Assembly (NCBI RefSeq): GCF_003672135.1
Contig: NC_039506.1
Span: 5,642,001-5,706,000 of the forward strand
DNA length: 64,000 bases
Direction: 5' to 3'
Source: Ooceraea biroi
Taxonomy: Eukaryota; Arthropoda; Insecta; Hymenoptera; Formicidae
In this document: one piece after another, positions 25,301 to 38,318 of the stretch
How positions within the stretch are numbered: the first letter of the stretch is position 1
Layout: the number at the start of each line of letters is the position of its first letter
The notes under the pieces: model-generated
What the model saw: the letters and a program-made list of their open reading frames with translations, nothing else
Database searches by the model: none
What the model was told of the DNA's origin: nothing
Made by a program: the position numbers and the translations under genes

Positions 25301-25967
25301 CAGCGCGAGTTAATGCACGGGATGCCATAAATTGAATTATTCGCCGGTTGACGGGTTATGTGGGTTGCACGGGCGTAGCGATGAACTGAGACCTTACAAG
25401 CGCTCCCCGAGCGAAAGGTGAAAATGCGAGAGGCGAAAGGTGAAAGGTAAAGATTGTAAAAATAGTTATATACCGTTCGTCGCAAAAAACAGTCTCGTAG
25501 AAATGAGTGAAATGTCATTCTCAACTTCTCGAAACTATGAATTTACGTTAGTCACAAACTTTTACACAAAAAATACAACAAGTTTAACAATAAGTTTCGT
25601 CTCCGAACGAGCGGATTTTCTGAAGGGCTGCGCGCGGCAGATTCGAACTTGCCGCGCACAGTGGGAGTGCGTGGGAGGCTCGTGACGACAGCGACGCGTT
25701 ACGCGATTGGGCGGCGCTCGCGTACCCCCACTCCGGCATGGCTGTGACACGACGAGCCCGTGGCCGTTCCGGTGAACGAGGCTGTTTGGCATTCCATCGT
25801 GCCACGAGTAGGGCTCGCGCGTTGAATGAAGCACCCGAGCTGGCAACAGCTCCGGCGTGAGGGATCATCTGGCGTGCTCTAGCGAGGTGGAGCAACTCGC
25901 TCGTGACCAACGAGACTCCACCGCGAGTGAGACGCGTCGTCAGCGAGGGACACCGTGGCCCAGCACG
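24033..25967. promoter_or_regulatory. Divergent promoter region between TXNDC17 and S6k
   Basis: About 1.9 kb separates the two divergent coding starts. The right end (25620-25967) is GC-rich with many CpGs and is probably the S6k 5'UTR and promoter. ORFs there overlap on both strands and look incidental. A 56-bp (CT)n(GA)n palindrome lies at 25244-25299. No TATA box was assigned. Confidence 0.45.
25244..25299. repeat. Perfect 56-bp (CT)n/(GA)n palindrome
   Basis: A CT dinucleotide run turns at CTCGAG into a GA run of equal length, giving a perfect inverted repeat. GA runs bind GAGA-type factors in insects. This array lies about 0.7 kb upstream of the S6k start. Confidence 0.8.
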
Positions 25968-28900
25968 ATGTCGGCGATCTTCGATATCGAGCTACAGGAC
26001 GCGGGCCTGCTGCACCGAGACGAATCGGACTACGAGGACGAAATCGACGCGGTAAGTGGTCTCTTCGCCCTCGTTTCACAGCTGTTCACGGTCCCGGGAA
26101 TCGGAGGACCGCGTGCCCAGATCCTCCCGATTACGATCTCGGCACGTTATCACGAGCGTCCGCGGGACCACGCGAGCGCGCGTGAACGCACTAATAACGC
26201 CGCATCTGTTTTGATCTTTTCGCAGGAGGAATACGAAATCGATCAAAGTGTGAGCGAGATCACAGAGTGAGTAGTTAACGCGGTATATTGCGACGCGCGA
26301 TTGCCACACGGGAAAACTCGTCACGATATGACTGACGAACATTTTATACTTTGCAGTCCATGCGTCAATTTGGACGCTGTGATGACTGTATCGATATACG
26401 AGGAGAGTATCAATCAGCGCGAGAAAGTTGGACCAGTAGATTTCGAATTGTGCAAAGTTATCGGAAAAGGCGGATACGGCAAGGTTTTCCAAGTGCGCAA
26501 GAAAACTGGAAATGACAGCGGCACGCTCTTTGCTATGAAGGTATTGCATCTGCTTGTGCGTTGAATGTTCTACCAAGTCAGCCACGTGTGCACGTGGTGA
26601 AGGCAGGGAAATCTTTATTTTTTCATAAGTGCATAAAACTTGAAAATTGTGAAAAAATTGACTTTCATATCATTCCAGGACCTTTCCAGGACCTTTCCTG
26701 TTATCTGCTCACCACTGTCTGCAAATTCAGTTCGCACTGTTATTATTTACATTGATTCAGTTTATATTTTATATGTCACTCGGAATCCAGCAAATAGTGA
26801 CGAATAGATAACAGGAAAAGGTTAGGTTACATCACCTCAGATTAGGTTACATTGGATTTTAAATACCAAAAGTGATCGACAGGAAAGGTCGTATAATCCT
26901 GTATGAAAACTATATTGTGTGCTCGCAAAAGTTCGTATGACGTCAAAACCTTCCTTCCGTTTCTGTTAATTTCTTCCTTCTGGATCTTTCTATTGCTTTC
27001 AGATGGCATTGATTTATTAATTCCAAGTTGCCCTGCAACTGAACTTCTTTTAACTGAATTATTGGGACGAATTTTCGTTGAGCGATGCTGTCAATTCACT
27101 TTTCTCCAATTCATTGTGACCTTATAAACTTTTGCAAGCATAATTTCACATTGTTAATATGTGATGTTCTGTATTTTACGTTGTTCAATAGAATTTCTAG
27201 AAACTTTTAGCTATATTTTAACGATAAAGATATAAAGAGATGCAGAGATGCAACAGCTTGCTAAATATTTATTATATATTTATGAAATTCATAAGAAAAA
27301 TTAGTATACAATTTGCATACATTTTATTATCAATATAAATTGGAGCTATATTGCGTATCTTGCAGTATTATTTTATTGCCAAATGCTTTTATTCCTTCTT
27401 TATTAATCATGGATATTATTTTCTATCTCCTAAAATAGGTATTACGTAAGGCTTCCATTATAAAAAATCAGAAAGATACAGACCACACAAAAACTGAAAG
27501 AAATATTTTGGAATCCGTAAAGGTTGGTTTACTTATTTATTAACACTTTCATTTATATAAAATATTCTGTATTCGATTATATTATAAATTACATTCACGT
27601 ACAATCTATTAAATATTCTACAGAGAAAAAGACATTTATATATCTCCAATATTTTTAATTTGCAATAAGAGTTCTTTTTATTCCATCAATATGCAAAGTA
27701 TCAATTCATATATTTATGTTTCCATGTGGCAGCATCCTTTTATCGTAGATCTCAAATATGCTTTCCAAACTCATCATAAATTATACCTAATACTGGAATA
27801 CATGTGTGGCGGCGAGCTGTTTCAACATTTAAATAATGAAGGAATTTTCTTAGAAGACACTGCGCGGTAAGCACAATGTTCTCAATCATATTTCGCGTAC
27901 GTACATTTCGCATTCTGTTTCACGCTATTTTTTTCACACAGATTTTACTTGTGCGAAATTATATTGGCTTTGGAACATCTCCATTTACAGGGAATTATAT
28001 ACAGGTACCACATGTTCTTAATTTTAAGTCGTATGGTTGCAACGAGAGTGTATTAAAAAACACGTATTATTGAAATTGTATAATCTAATTGATTGACTGT
28101 CTTGTACATTGCACATCGGAGATTAATCATTTATTATAAATTTATAATTATTTGTATAAATATTTCAGAGATTTAAAGCCAGAAAACATTTTACTGGATG
28201 CGGAAGGGCATATTAAGTTAACTGATTTTGGACTATGTAAAGAACATATACAAGAGGGTGCTCTTACACACACATTCTGTGGCACTATCGAGTACATGTA
28301 AGAACTATAAACTATAAATTTGTTAGTCGAAACATTCTTTCGATATTTGTATTAATCATTATTTTATTCCGTACAAAGGGCGCCGGAAATTTTAACGAGA
28401 AACGGACATGGCAAAGCAGTAGATTGGTGGAGTTTGGGAAGTTTAATGTATGACATGCTTACGGGATCTGTATGTATTATTATTGTGTGTAGCCTGAAAG
28501 AGAGATGTATCATACATCATCTTTATTTGAATCTTTATTATTAAATTTTTAGCCACCGTTCACGTCAGATAACAGAAAGAGAACTATCGATAAGATTCTT
28601 CGTGGCAAATTAAATCTTCCACTGTATTTGACTGCTGATGCCAGAGATCTCATTCGAAAATTGCTGAAAGTTAGTATTTGCGAATCGATAAATGTAAACT
28701 TTTATATTTCGAAAGATGTTTTGTATGAAATGTAATTCGCTTTATATCTCAGTTTTCAATATAAAATCGTTTTTAAATAAATATTTTTTGGTGTAGAGGC
28801 AAGTTTCACAGAGACTAGGAGCCGGCTCGTCGGACGGCGAGCAAGTGAAGGCACACAGATTTTTCAGACATATCAATTGGCATGATGTATTATCCCGAAA

Positions 28901-29511
28901 ATTAGTACCACCTTTTACACCAAAATTAAAGAGCGATGATGACGTGTCCCAGTTTGACAAGAAATTTACCAGTGCAGCACCAATAGATTCGCCGGTGGAG
29001 TACACCTTAAGCGAGTCGGCCAATGGAGTGTTCCAGGTATATACAAGTTTGAATTTAAATTTTTTTAAATTTACATCTTACCTTTAGACTGCTTTGTAGA
29101 CCCATTTGTTTCAAATGATAAACATACTGGCTGTGCTTTATAATGACACACTTTCTCCCTAGGGATTTACATATGAAGCACCAAGCATATTGGATGACGT
29201 ATTTTCTCCGCAATCGCGATATCTGAGTAGCATGTCGCAGCCACGAATCGTGAACGCTAGGAGTCCTCGTAAAACAACTATACGTGGCTTCTCACCTCGG
29301 ACACCACATTTTCATCTTCACAATTTACATCTACAAAGGTTAGCGCATGAATATTATAAATTCGTATTTTTAACCGTATCTTTATGGTGTTTTCGCAAGC
29401 AGTACGTACCAACGTTATACGCGATTTTTTTCAGTTAAAATAGAAAAATAATTTTTTAGGCATGGCGGAATGAACAACACGGAAGATACGGAAATGGTTG
29501 AACTAGAATAA
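25968..29511 (+). CDS. S6k: Ribosomal protein S6 kinase (p70 S6K), AGC kinase
   Basis: Serine/threonine kinase downstream of TORC1 and PDK1 that phosphorylates ribosomal protein S6 and promotes growth and translation. Twelve exons join in phase: 25968-26051, 26226-26266, 26357-26540, 27439-27522, 27733-27866, 27942-28004, 28169-28297, 28379-28469, 28553-28669, 28797-29036, 29163-29338 and 29460-29511, giving 464 codons. The start gives MSAIFDIELQDAG, placing a TOS motif (FDIEL, residues 5-9) where the family has it. The kinase domain has the Gly loop GKGGYGKVF (78-86), ATP lysine K103, YRDLKPEN (catalytic D198), DFG (D216) and T-loop THTFCGT with PDK1-site T232. The AGC tail carries the hydrophobic motif FQGFTYEAP (T392, equivalent to human T389) and a short autoinhibitory tail with Ser/Thr-Pro sites (RSPRK, FSPRTP). 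All key residues are intact. A longer upstream in-frame extension lacks an ATG. Confidence 0.96.
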
Positions 29512-32500
29512 CCATTACTGTAGGATCATAATAGGTAGTATTTTTGCCTAACTGCTAGATATCCATGATACTCAGGGAGGGATTTTGTAATTTAGCATAG
29601 TTAGGGAATGGATACGGCATCCATCATCACTTCTATTGGATATCTAGTAGTTACGATTAGCTAATTTCTTTTTTATTCTACACGAAAGAAAAACAAATTT
29701 ATAGGAAATATATCGATCGAGATATATGATGACTTAATGGCAACACGGCAGTCATTCGGTAGCTTTTACGGGAGGGATAGGAAACGAGGGAGGAGTTGCA
29801 ATTTTGGGAGTAAATGCATTACGATGAAATGATCTGCCAAGAGATATATTGTTTAAATGATTATAATGCAAAGTTATTTCGAGTATTTGTTTAAAAAGTT
29901 TATTAAAAGGATACGTATGTCGAATTGCATTATTTGCATTCATAAGTGCATGAGATTACATGTTTTGTATCTCATTGTTTAATGCATTGTTTAATGCGGA
30001 TCGGTTATTATAGGCATTTTCGTTAATGCTTGCAATCACGTTGTTATCATTCGACATTCGACGCCTGTAATTTGTAATGTGGGGGAAAACTAACATAAGC
30101 CTTTTAAAAATTTGGAAATATTCAAGCATGACACTTGAATAACGAAAAGCCACATATAATCCTTAGAAGGTAAAGACTTAATCTTGATATGATATTTTTA
30201 CAATTGAAGATTTATATATGGTGTGTCCCGCTCTGTAACAGTATAAGTTCACCTTTTACCTGGTTACAATGCGGAAAACGATATATCAGCAGAATGTACT
30301 AGTTAATGTGAATTAATTGGGAAATTAATACTGATTAATTTGCATTACTCATAACAGCGCGAATTCGCGAAGAGAAAGTTTTGAGAAATGCTACCGCAAC
30401 CGCTCCGCCATTCAAAACACGTTTTACACGCAACATTGTCAGTTGGGAGAGAATATTTTTCAGCAGTAATAACGTTCCCATGGCAATAATGTAAGAGATA
30501 GTTCGCCTAAGTCGAATAACTGTAAAGATGACGAAGTACATAACGCTAACGATGGAATTGCATTTATACACGATAAAAGTTCCTATGCATTGCAAATTTC
30601 ATTACGACACCATTTATTCCGCGAAATGAGAGAATATTTTGTTAAATGATCATACGCGTCAGTGCCTTGGAGTGAGAACCGCCACTGTTTCGTGTCTCGA
30701 AAAGCAAGAAAGCAAAGGTGTGTTTCAGCCATATGATACACGTACGAATCTCTCTATTGCATCCGTATCTCAAACTAAATCACAAGTTATTCTCGTTGCC
30801 AGGCACTGATGCCGGATTCGTTGAATGAACGAGAGAAAACTGTCCACCTAGCTCGGTTTATACTTATACGTGAACGAACGAACGATGAATTTATTTTGAG
30901 ACGACTGTTTTTTACCTGGTATTTCATACTGTCCTTACCGCTTACTTATAGAATTAGAATGATGAATACAAAATCGAGGTGCTCACCACTATTCGGTTGC
31001 ATTTTTTATTGTCGAGCAATCGTTGTATCTGACACATCTTGTGAGAGGGGGTATTCTTGTCGCGTGGTATTACGCTGGATCACCGAACGGTCAGAATAAA
31101 GTACCAGATGAGAACAGTTACCATGGTGACAATGTTACTGCGAAACACACATGGACTTTCCAATCAGAATGAAGAATAGCGTACTTGTTCCTGCGTTACA
31201 TATATTATGCACAGTATCATCTTACATTGTGTGTGTGTATGTATGTATATATATATATATATACACACACACGACGTTGATTTTACTTACGGAACGCAGT
31301 AAAGGAAATAGACATAATAATACTTAAGCGAGAGCGAGTCGCTCGCGAAAAACTCCAAACTACCCAAGTGTTCAATAGGCCATGCTAGCCGGCAGATATC
31401 TTTTAATTATTTATAATAGAGACATATGTGCCATAGTCGACATGTAACATTGCCTGAGGTCTCTTATTCTGACGGTCTCTCCCTCTCTCGAGTCTACTTT
31501 TTGTCCGTGTGGGAACATTTTCTCGTAGACAAGTTGCATCTCGACTATGTATGTTTGCGTGAGCAAGCGCAGGTATACTATATATACACGTATACACATT
31601 ACGAAACGTTACTTGCAATGCTGTATTGTATCACGAGAGAAATCTGCGTATTCTGGAATGACGATGAAGATTTTTTTATTACGGTTCTTTTCCGCGTGTG
31701 TCTGAAAACGTATATATTTTCAACGTTAAATCGGGAATGTGCCTATAGAGAGAATTGTCAAGACGCTCTATCGAAAGATTTATATATAAAAATATATATA
31801 TATATTATATATAAAATATGTGTATATTACACTCGATGATATACTGAGATTTGTCATACGTAACCGTGAAAGATAATACTGATTATCTCCTGAGTTACCC
31901 GCCGTCTTGATCGTGACGAATACCAAAACCGCAGTATAGACTAATTACCTAAGATTTGCTTTAAATTAAAGCATCCGACGTAACGAAAAAAACGCTGTTC
32001 GACATCACTGCCTCGTACAACGCGCGCGCGTTGTCGCTTCTCCCCAGGATTCCGCGACGAATCTTCTTTTACGGAGTCAGGGCATTTATATGCGAGAGAT
32101 CGAGAGCGCGTCTGAATGCAGTCAGCTGCGAGGGAATTTTGTCGACAGGTCCTAGCATAGATATATGTTAAATATATCTAAATATACTTAATCTAATATA
32201 TTTAGTCTAAATATATTTAATATATCTATGTAGCAACTCCATCGACGTGCTCTCGACGGAACATTAGTGCTGATGCGGATTATATATGTTCTTTATTGAA
32301 TATTTAGAAAAAGGATTAGTCTCGTTTCGATGATCAGCAAATAATTAAGATAAACAAAAACTTTCTGATTATATGCCGCATCGTACGACAGTCTCGTGCT
32401 CATTTCTAATACGATATGCGTTAGCTTGTTTCTAATAAGTTAAGTGTTAATCAAATTCTATGTGTACGAGTTTTTTCAATACGTATGCTTGACGGCAGCA

Positions 32501-33733
32501 GTGTCAGCTCTCATTTTATGCTCGGGTGCCGCCTTTGTGCGTCTTAATGCCGATTAATGACGAATGTTCAGTACAAAATTCAGCAGACGGTACGAACGAG
32601 AACGTGACATTGCTGCACGCTGAATCGATCGGACGATTCAACGAGGATTGTGACTCGACGATTAGCTCCATATTATATAATGCACAAACTGAGATATGCA
32701 TATTTATTTGCAGTACGAATGTATTAGTCGTTCTAAGGGCGGAGAATATCATCGAACTATGTGTAACGAAGTCTAGCCATTAGGCGGAAAAGTGATAAAT
32801 GATTTGATGCTTCCGATATTAAGATTAAATGTAGACTTCTTAATTAACTTATCGCTGCTATGGTTTGTAATCTTCTATAAATCGTATTTACAAATAAACA
32901 TAACGATTTGTGACACATTTCGTTGTTATATATTGGAGTGTTTGCTCTTAATTTGGTAATTCATTTCTAAGTTATCTAACGTGGGCGTGAAATTCCGCAT
33001 ATTCTTAAAGAGATCATTCGATATCCATGTTTGTGCATTTCGTGGCATAAATTTAAGTCGTATGCGTGCCATGTCAACTGCCACAGTAAAAAAAAAGAAA
33101 ATATTGGCAATTTTGAGTATTCCTCATTTATTGTATTCGGTCTCGGGATTCTGGAGATGATCGAATACAACAATAATCAGATACCAAGTATGATTTATTT
33201 CGTAATTATTCGTAACTCAAAGTTGGGCAACTTGACGGAATCTTTGTTTGCGTCGCAAATATCTCGAGATAAATGCGTGGGTTCGCTCGCACGGATCTAC
33301 GTACGCGCGAATAAATGAACCGGCATAAGCAGACAGTAGCTAGCTAGCTATCTCCGTCGCTCCCGGTACGTGCACGGTGTTAGCTTGGTTCCATCGGCTT
33401 ATCCGCGTGGCAGGTGTACGGGGGCGGCGTGCAGCCGCCTACCACGCGGATCGCGTAATAAGATGTATTGCACGCGCACGCCGTATTTCCAGTCATCGGC
33501 GTGACAGCATCGGTCGCCGAGCGATCTCCGTGCTCACGTCCACGCCTTTCCTGGAGAGACCTCGAGAGTCGAGACCAGCCGCCTTGCGACGATTCCGATC
33601 GATTATCAACGCGTCCAACGTACGCATCACGAGGCACACATCGCTTGACGTTACCGTTCGGCTCTAATCTTCCTGGCTATTTGGATGGATCATCACGATA
33701 ATTAGTGGAAGATAATCTGGTGTCTCAAAAGCA
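29512..33733. other. S6k 3' flank and intergenic DNA
   Basis: The first part is the S6k 3'UTR. It includes a short inverted pair (CTAGATATCCA about 29558 and TGGATATCTAG about 29637). No AATAAA was identified close to the stop. The remainder is AT-rich with microsatellites (TG/TA run at 31215-31272) and a TA-rich repetitive patch (32155-32230). ORFs up to 137 codons occur on both strands without recognisable domains. A GC-rich patch lies at 33350-33660. The last nine bases (33725-33733) are the left TCAAAAGCA target repeat of the adjoining fold-back element. Confidence 0.4.
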
Positions 33734-34750
33734 ACGTGTGTGAAGTTAGCCCCGCACTTTTTGAATTTCATCTTTTTCTTGATTGTGCTGAATTGTGCTA
33801 CGTTTGTGCCGTATTGTGCCGCAAACCGCAGTTCAATATCTCAAACCGTTTTCGAAAAAAAAATAAAAAACGAAAAATTTGGTAGCCCCGCACTTTTCGA
33901 ATTTTGAATTTTCATTAATTGTGCTGCATTGTGCTCCGTTTGTGCTGTATTGTACCGCAAACCGCAGGTCAATATCTCAAACGGTTTTCGAAAAAAACAA
34001 TGAAAAATTTGGTAGCTCCTCACTTTTTCGCGATTAAGCTCAAATTTTTTTTCCAAATTGGCGTTGACTTGTGCCGTGTTGTGCCGTTGGAAAAATTTGA
34101 ATATTTCATTCCGTTTCGATAAAAAAAATTCATAAAGATAGATTAAAAAAACATAAAATCACATTGCAAGGCAAATATATAATTTCTGCGAGTTGTGCTG
34201 AGTTGTACTACTCATTCTCTACGAGAGACATGCATAAAAATCGGAAATTAATTTGAGAGTCGATAATTATTAATGAAAAAGGGGTGGGGGTGAATCAAAA
34301 ATTTGACATTTTCGAATTTTTTTCAGTTGTACCAGATTGCGATCGACGAGCACAACAACTTTTTCTAATGACACAATTTCGTCAGATTACTGGATTTTGC
34401 AAAACAGTCGCTGATAGGAACTTAGGGTTTAGGAATAGAAAAATGCAAAACTCCATACCGTCCAAACCATGGTACATAATCGAATTTAGTAAATTGTGCT
34501 GAATTATGCTAGTCAAGAAAAATGAACGACTATCGAAAGTAGTAGGTAAAATGGAAAGAGATTGATAAAAAGAGTCAGCAAAATTCGAAAAGTGCGGGGC
34601 TACCAAATTTTTCGTTTTTTATTTTTTTTCGAAAACGGTTTGAGATATTGAACTGCGGTTTGCGGCACAATATGGCACAAACGTAGCACAATTCAGCACA
34701 ATCAAGAAAAAGATGAAATTCAAAAAGTGCGGGGCTAACTTCACACACGT
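33734..34750. mobile_element. Fold-back element with long TIRs and 9-bp target duplication
   Basis: A 1,017-bp element lies between direct repeats TCAAAAGCA (33725-33733 and 34751-34759). Its ends, ACGTGTGTGAAGTTAGCCCC and the inverse, belong to inverted arms of about 165 bp (33734-33900 and 34583-34750). Inside the left half, a unit with TAGCCCCGCACTTTT and TGTGCTGCATTGTGCTCCG is repeated two to three times with divergence (about 33746, 33884 and 34012). Long TIRs, tandem sub-repeats and 9-bp duplications fit a Mutator-like or Foldback-type non-autonomous element. The interior has no recognisable transposase. Confidence 0.8.
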
Positions 34751-34759
34751 TCAAAAGCA

Positions 34760-37700
34760 ACATGATTCACCGCAGTTAATCGGATGATCGATCAACGCAG
34801 TGAAAAGATCGAATCGCGACGCGTCGCGCGTCCCGCCGCTGATTTAAAGCGCACGGAATCGCGGGAGCGGCGTGCGTAATGCCGGACCTATCATCGGTAT
34901 GAGACTTCGATCATAATTGATACGTCGAGCGATTTGTCGATCCGGCATCTGTACAAACGCTGGCGAATAGTGCGCTAGAAAAGGATTCAAGTGTGAAAAG
35001 GATAAGGTTTAAGATAGTGAAAAGGAGAAGCACTGGTAAGCATGGAATTTCCTTTTCCTTGTCCTTGGGAACTGAAATTCGCCGGCAGAACTGCTGGAGA
35101 GAGCAGTTTCACGATTTATCGGGCAATGTAAGGGCAACCTCGACCAACCGCAGTTAATTTAATCGTCGATTAACTTACAGGCCGACAAACATAAAACTTT
35201 TATTTATATACGAGAATTATATTATTAGAGATTTTTAGAGTGAAAAAGTGCGCGATTGTATTTGCCAGTGTTTATCGCTGCCGCTTACTGCATTGCCGGT
35301 TCCTGTTCAGTTGGTGTTGTCTGATGACACGTACCACGAGAATGGTGCGGGCAACACGTGCGGACGGAACGCTGAAGGTGAGAAAATGATTAGCGTTCTC
35401 GTGTTAATTTCTGCAGATGTGCGCGATGATGCTGTAAAACGGATCTCGATCAATCTTTGTGCGTTCATTCGAGTCTGCTAATCAATGCATTTAGCAGCGA
35501 AATTGAGGATCGTTTCATATTTGTTACGATTCTTTTGTAGCCTACGCGAAGACGAAATGTTAACATCGTAAAATAGGTTATATCGCCTCGACGTCACGCT
35601 TACTGAAGGACAACGGATCCGTTCAGCGAAGAATGAAGTTCATGAGCGTGACGTAAGCCGCGCGCAAGCGAACTCATTAATATTATTGCACAGTAGACAT
35701 TCATACATAAAAAATCACTTATCGCAGGTTTTATATTAAGTAAGACTCACTTTACATTGTTTCATTGCATCATTGGTTTTATTACGTTTGCAAACCTGTG
35801 CATTATACTTTCTTGCATTTGTAAATAAAATATTAATCACTTATAGGAAACGAAGCGTTACTGTAGAGACTCATCATGGTGGCTGTAGGGAAGCATGCTG
35901 AGGCTTCTGGCGTCATACGAAGAGAGATGAAAAATATGTTTACCGTGTGGTCCACCGTTAAACCGCAGAAAGCTATCTTTACCTGCGTCCTTTTCCAAAG
36001 ACAATTTCTGCGGACAATTGCTCATAAAATAAAAAAGCCTGGAGGTGACATGAACAATGAAACGCCATATCGAGAAAACATTGGAGAGAAAAATTGGATT
36101 CAGCCTGAGAGAGTCCGCGTCGATGAAGCATCAAAGTCCGTCTAGCGGCGTCGGAAGGCGATCACCATTTTTGGCTCGACATCGCCGAGAGCGGAGCAAG
36201 CAGCGCGGAAATGGGAAGAGCGTCGGGTTGCTTTATAGTTCGAATCCCAAGAGTGGCAGCTTCCCTCTTCGAGAGGCGTCGCGACGCATGTTCCCGTCCC
36301 GATGAGTCTCACCGGGTATTTCAGTCTGCTTTTCTTCGCTGCGCGACGCTGCAGCGACTTACATTAATACGTACGCGGTGTCGCGTATAGCATATAACGT
36401 TTGCTCGCACGCTCGCTCGCTCGTGGCTGTGTCGTGCTATTATTAGTCCTCGGTCATCGGAGAGGAGCCTCTACGTACGCGAGCGCGAGCGAAGGCGCGA
36501 CGACAACGACGCACGCACGCACGCTCGACGCGGAGAAGTTCTTGACGCGCCTCCTCTTTCTCTCTCGCCGAAAAGAAGCTCGTCGACGGGTTGTCGCATT
36601 CGGAAAATTCGTTGCCCGTTGTGCACGTGCGTGCGGAACGCCCGCGTTTGTGTCGCCGCGCCCCGCGAATCCGATTCCCCCGGTTCTGGTGCCCCGCGAT
36701 CCGCCGTGATCGCGCTCAAGAGGAAGGAAGGCTTTCGGTGGCATCCGTTCGTTGGACCTTGGGAAAGATGATCCTCGCACGCTCTTCACTGTGAGTCGCC
36801 TGGCCTTCGCGGGGTCCTTCGTTTCGGAGAGTGAAATCAGCGCGCGGTTCCGGTGGACTCTCATCCGCGATGCTATTGTATGTGCGCGTGTGCCTGGCAG
36901 AATGCATCTTGCACCAAGCGCCGACTTTCAGTTGTCAAGAATAAACATAGAGTCATTGCTGTAAAGATTCAAGTTAAAATTGACTGCAATTCAACTGATT
37001 CTCTGTCTCTTTTTCTCTTTGGTTTCTGGGGTAAGACGGTGAATCGATCGAATACCGGTTAATTTTGAATCGGAGAACGATTCATAGAAGTCGATATACA
37101 TAGTATTGAAATTCAAAATCGCCAAAATTATACTGTTTCCAACATCTGTTTTCGATTTGTTGAGAGCCGCGACGCGTTGAGTCATTCCGTGCAAAATTAG
37201 TATTTTCATCGGTACCGTCAAAGAATGCGAAACAATAATGCAATATAGTTTTTAACCGTTCAAGATATATGGCATCACTCTTGAACTTGTCATTTGAGTT
37301 ATTTGAGTATTCTCCAACAATCATAAATATCAAATTTAAATGACGCCAACGCCGACTCAAAGCTCCACACGACGCACCTTGATCCGTGAAATCGCGCGAG
37401 ACATTCATGACAGAAGAATCCCGCGCATATTGAGAAATAGCGCGATAACGATGCAAATGTCAGAGCGTTGCATATACCGGACGTGTTAGGGCAACAATGC
37501 AAATCCTATGTATTTTAAACAGTTTTGCATTGCATTTTTATTTTCTTTTAAAAGAAGAGTATACTTAAAGAAAAGCAAAGGAGTTTGAAATTCTGAAATG
37601 TAAAATAAGAAACGCAAAATTGCCAAAGTACTTGTTTCTAATGTTTTATTAGACACAATTTAGACTATATTATTTTATTATCACATCGCTTAATTTTCAA

Positions 37701-38318
37701 TTATCTTCTTTGATGTAATTCTCTTTGATAATGAATTCGCGCGTATCGCGATCGTTTGTCAAACTCCCACGTTTCTAATGTTGAGTCGGTGTTAAATTTG
37801 TAACGCCCCGCGTGCTGCGCGATGTGTTACCATAATGAGCCTGTGCGTTTAGCCAATGTGCATTTATCGTAATGACCGTTGCAACGAGAGAAATGGGCGT
37901 GTATACACGCTCTTTGCATTCTGCTGCACATGTAGCAAACGATGCTTACAATGCGTGCGTAACATGTGTATATGTATATGTATATATACAATATGATGTG
38001 ATGTGTTGCCGAGGCTTTGTCTGATTAGAAAAGTTCTTGCACAATATTATTCATTAATAATTTTTTATTAAAATATTTTTGAAAATCTGTTTATGCATGA
38101 GTAAGTAGAATCGCATGACAAAATAACAATGACATCACGTGTATAATTAACAGATGAAATGACAGAATAAATGTCTGATCATCATTCTCACACTTTCTTC
38201 GAATGATGAGTCACGTTATGTATTTGCATAAATAGTAGTCTTTTTTTTTTAGTCTTAAAAGGTTAACGTTAGCCATTAATATTATATACAAATGTAAATT
38301 ATTCTTAATTATTTTCAG
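34760..38318. promoter_or_regulatory. Upstream region / 5' exons of the MIF4G gene
   Basis: GC-rich patches (34790-34960, 36120-36860) look like CpG-rich promoters. Possible non-coding first exons end at ACTG|GTAAGC (35034/35035) and CACT|GTGAGT (about 36790). An acceptor at TCACTTATAG (about 35847) is followed by an 89-codon ORF at 35876-36145 beginning MVAVGKHAEASG. Whether any of these join the coding exons below cannot be decided from sequence alone. Confidence 0.35.

Noticed and set aside
26806..26860. GGTTAGGTTACAT repeats resembling insect TTAGG telomere sequence
   Set aside because: Only isolated, interrupted TTAGG units, not a telomeric array.
36230..36260. tRNA-like B box (AGTTCGAATCCC)
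   Set aside because: No matching A box or acceptor stem at the right distance.
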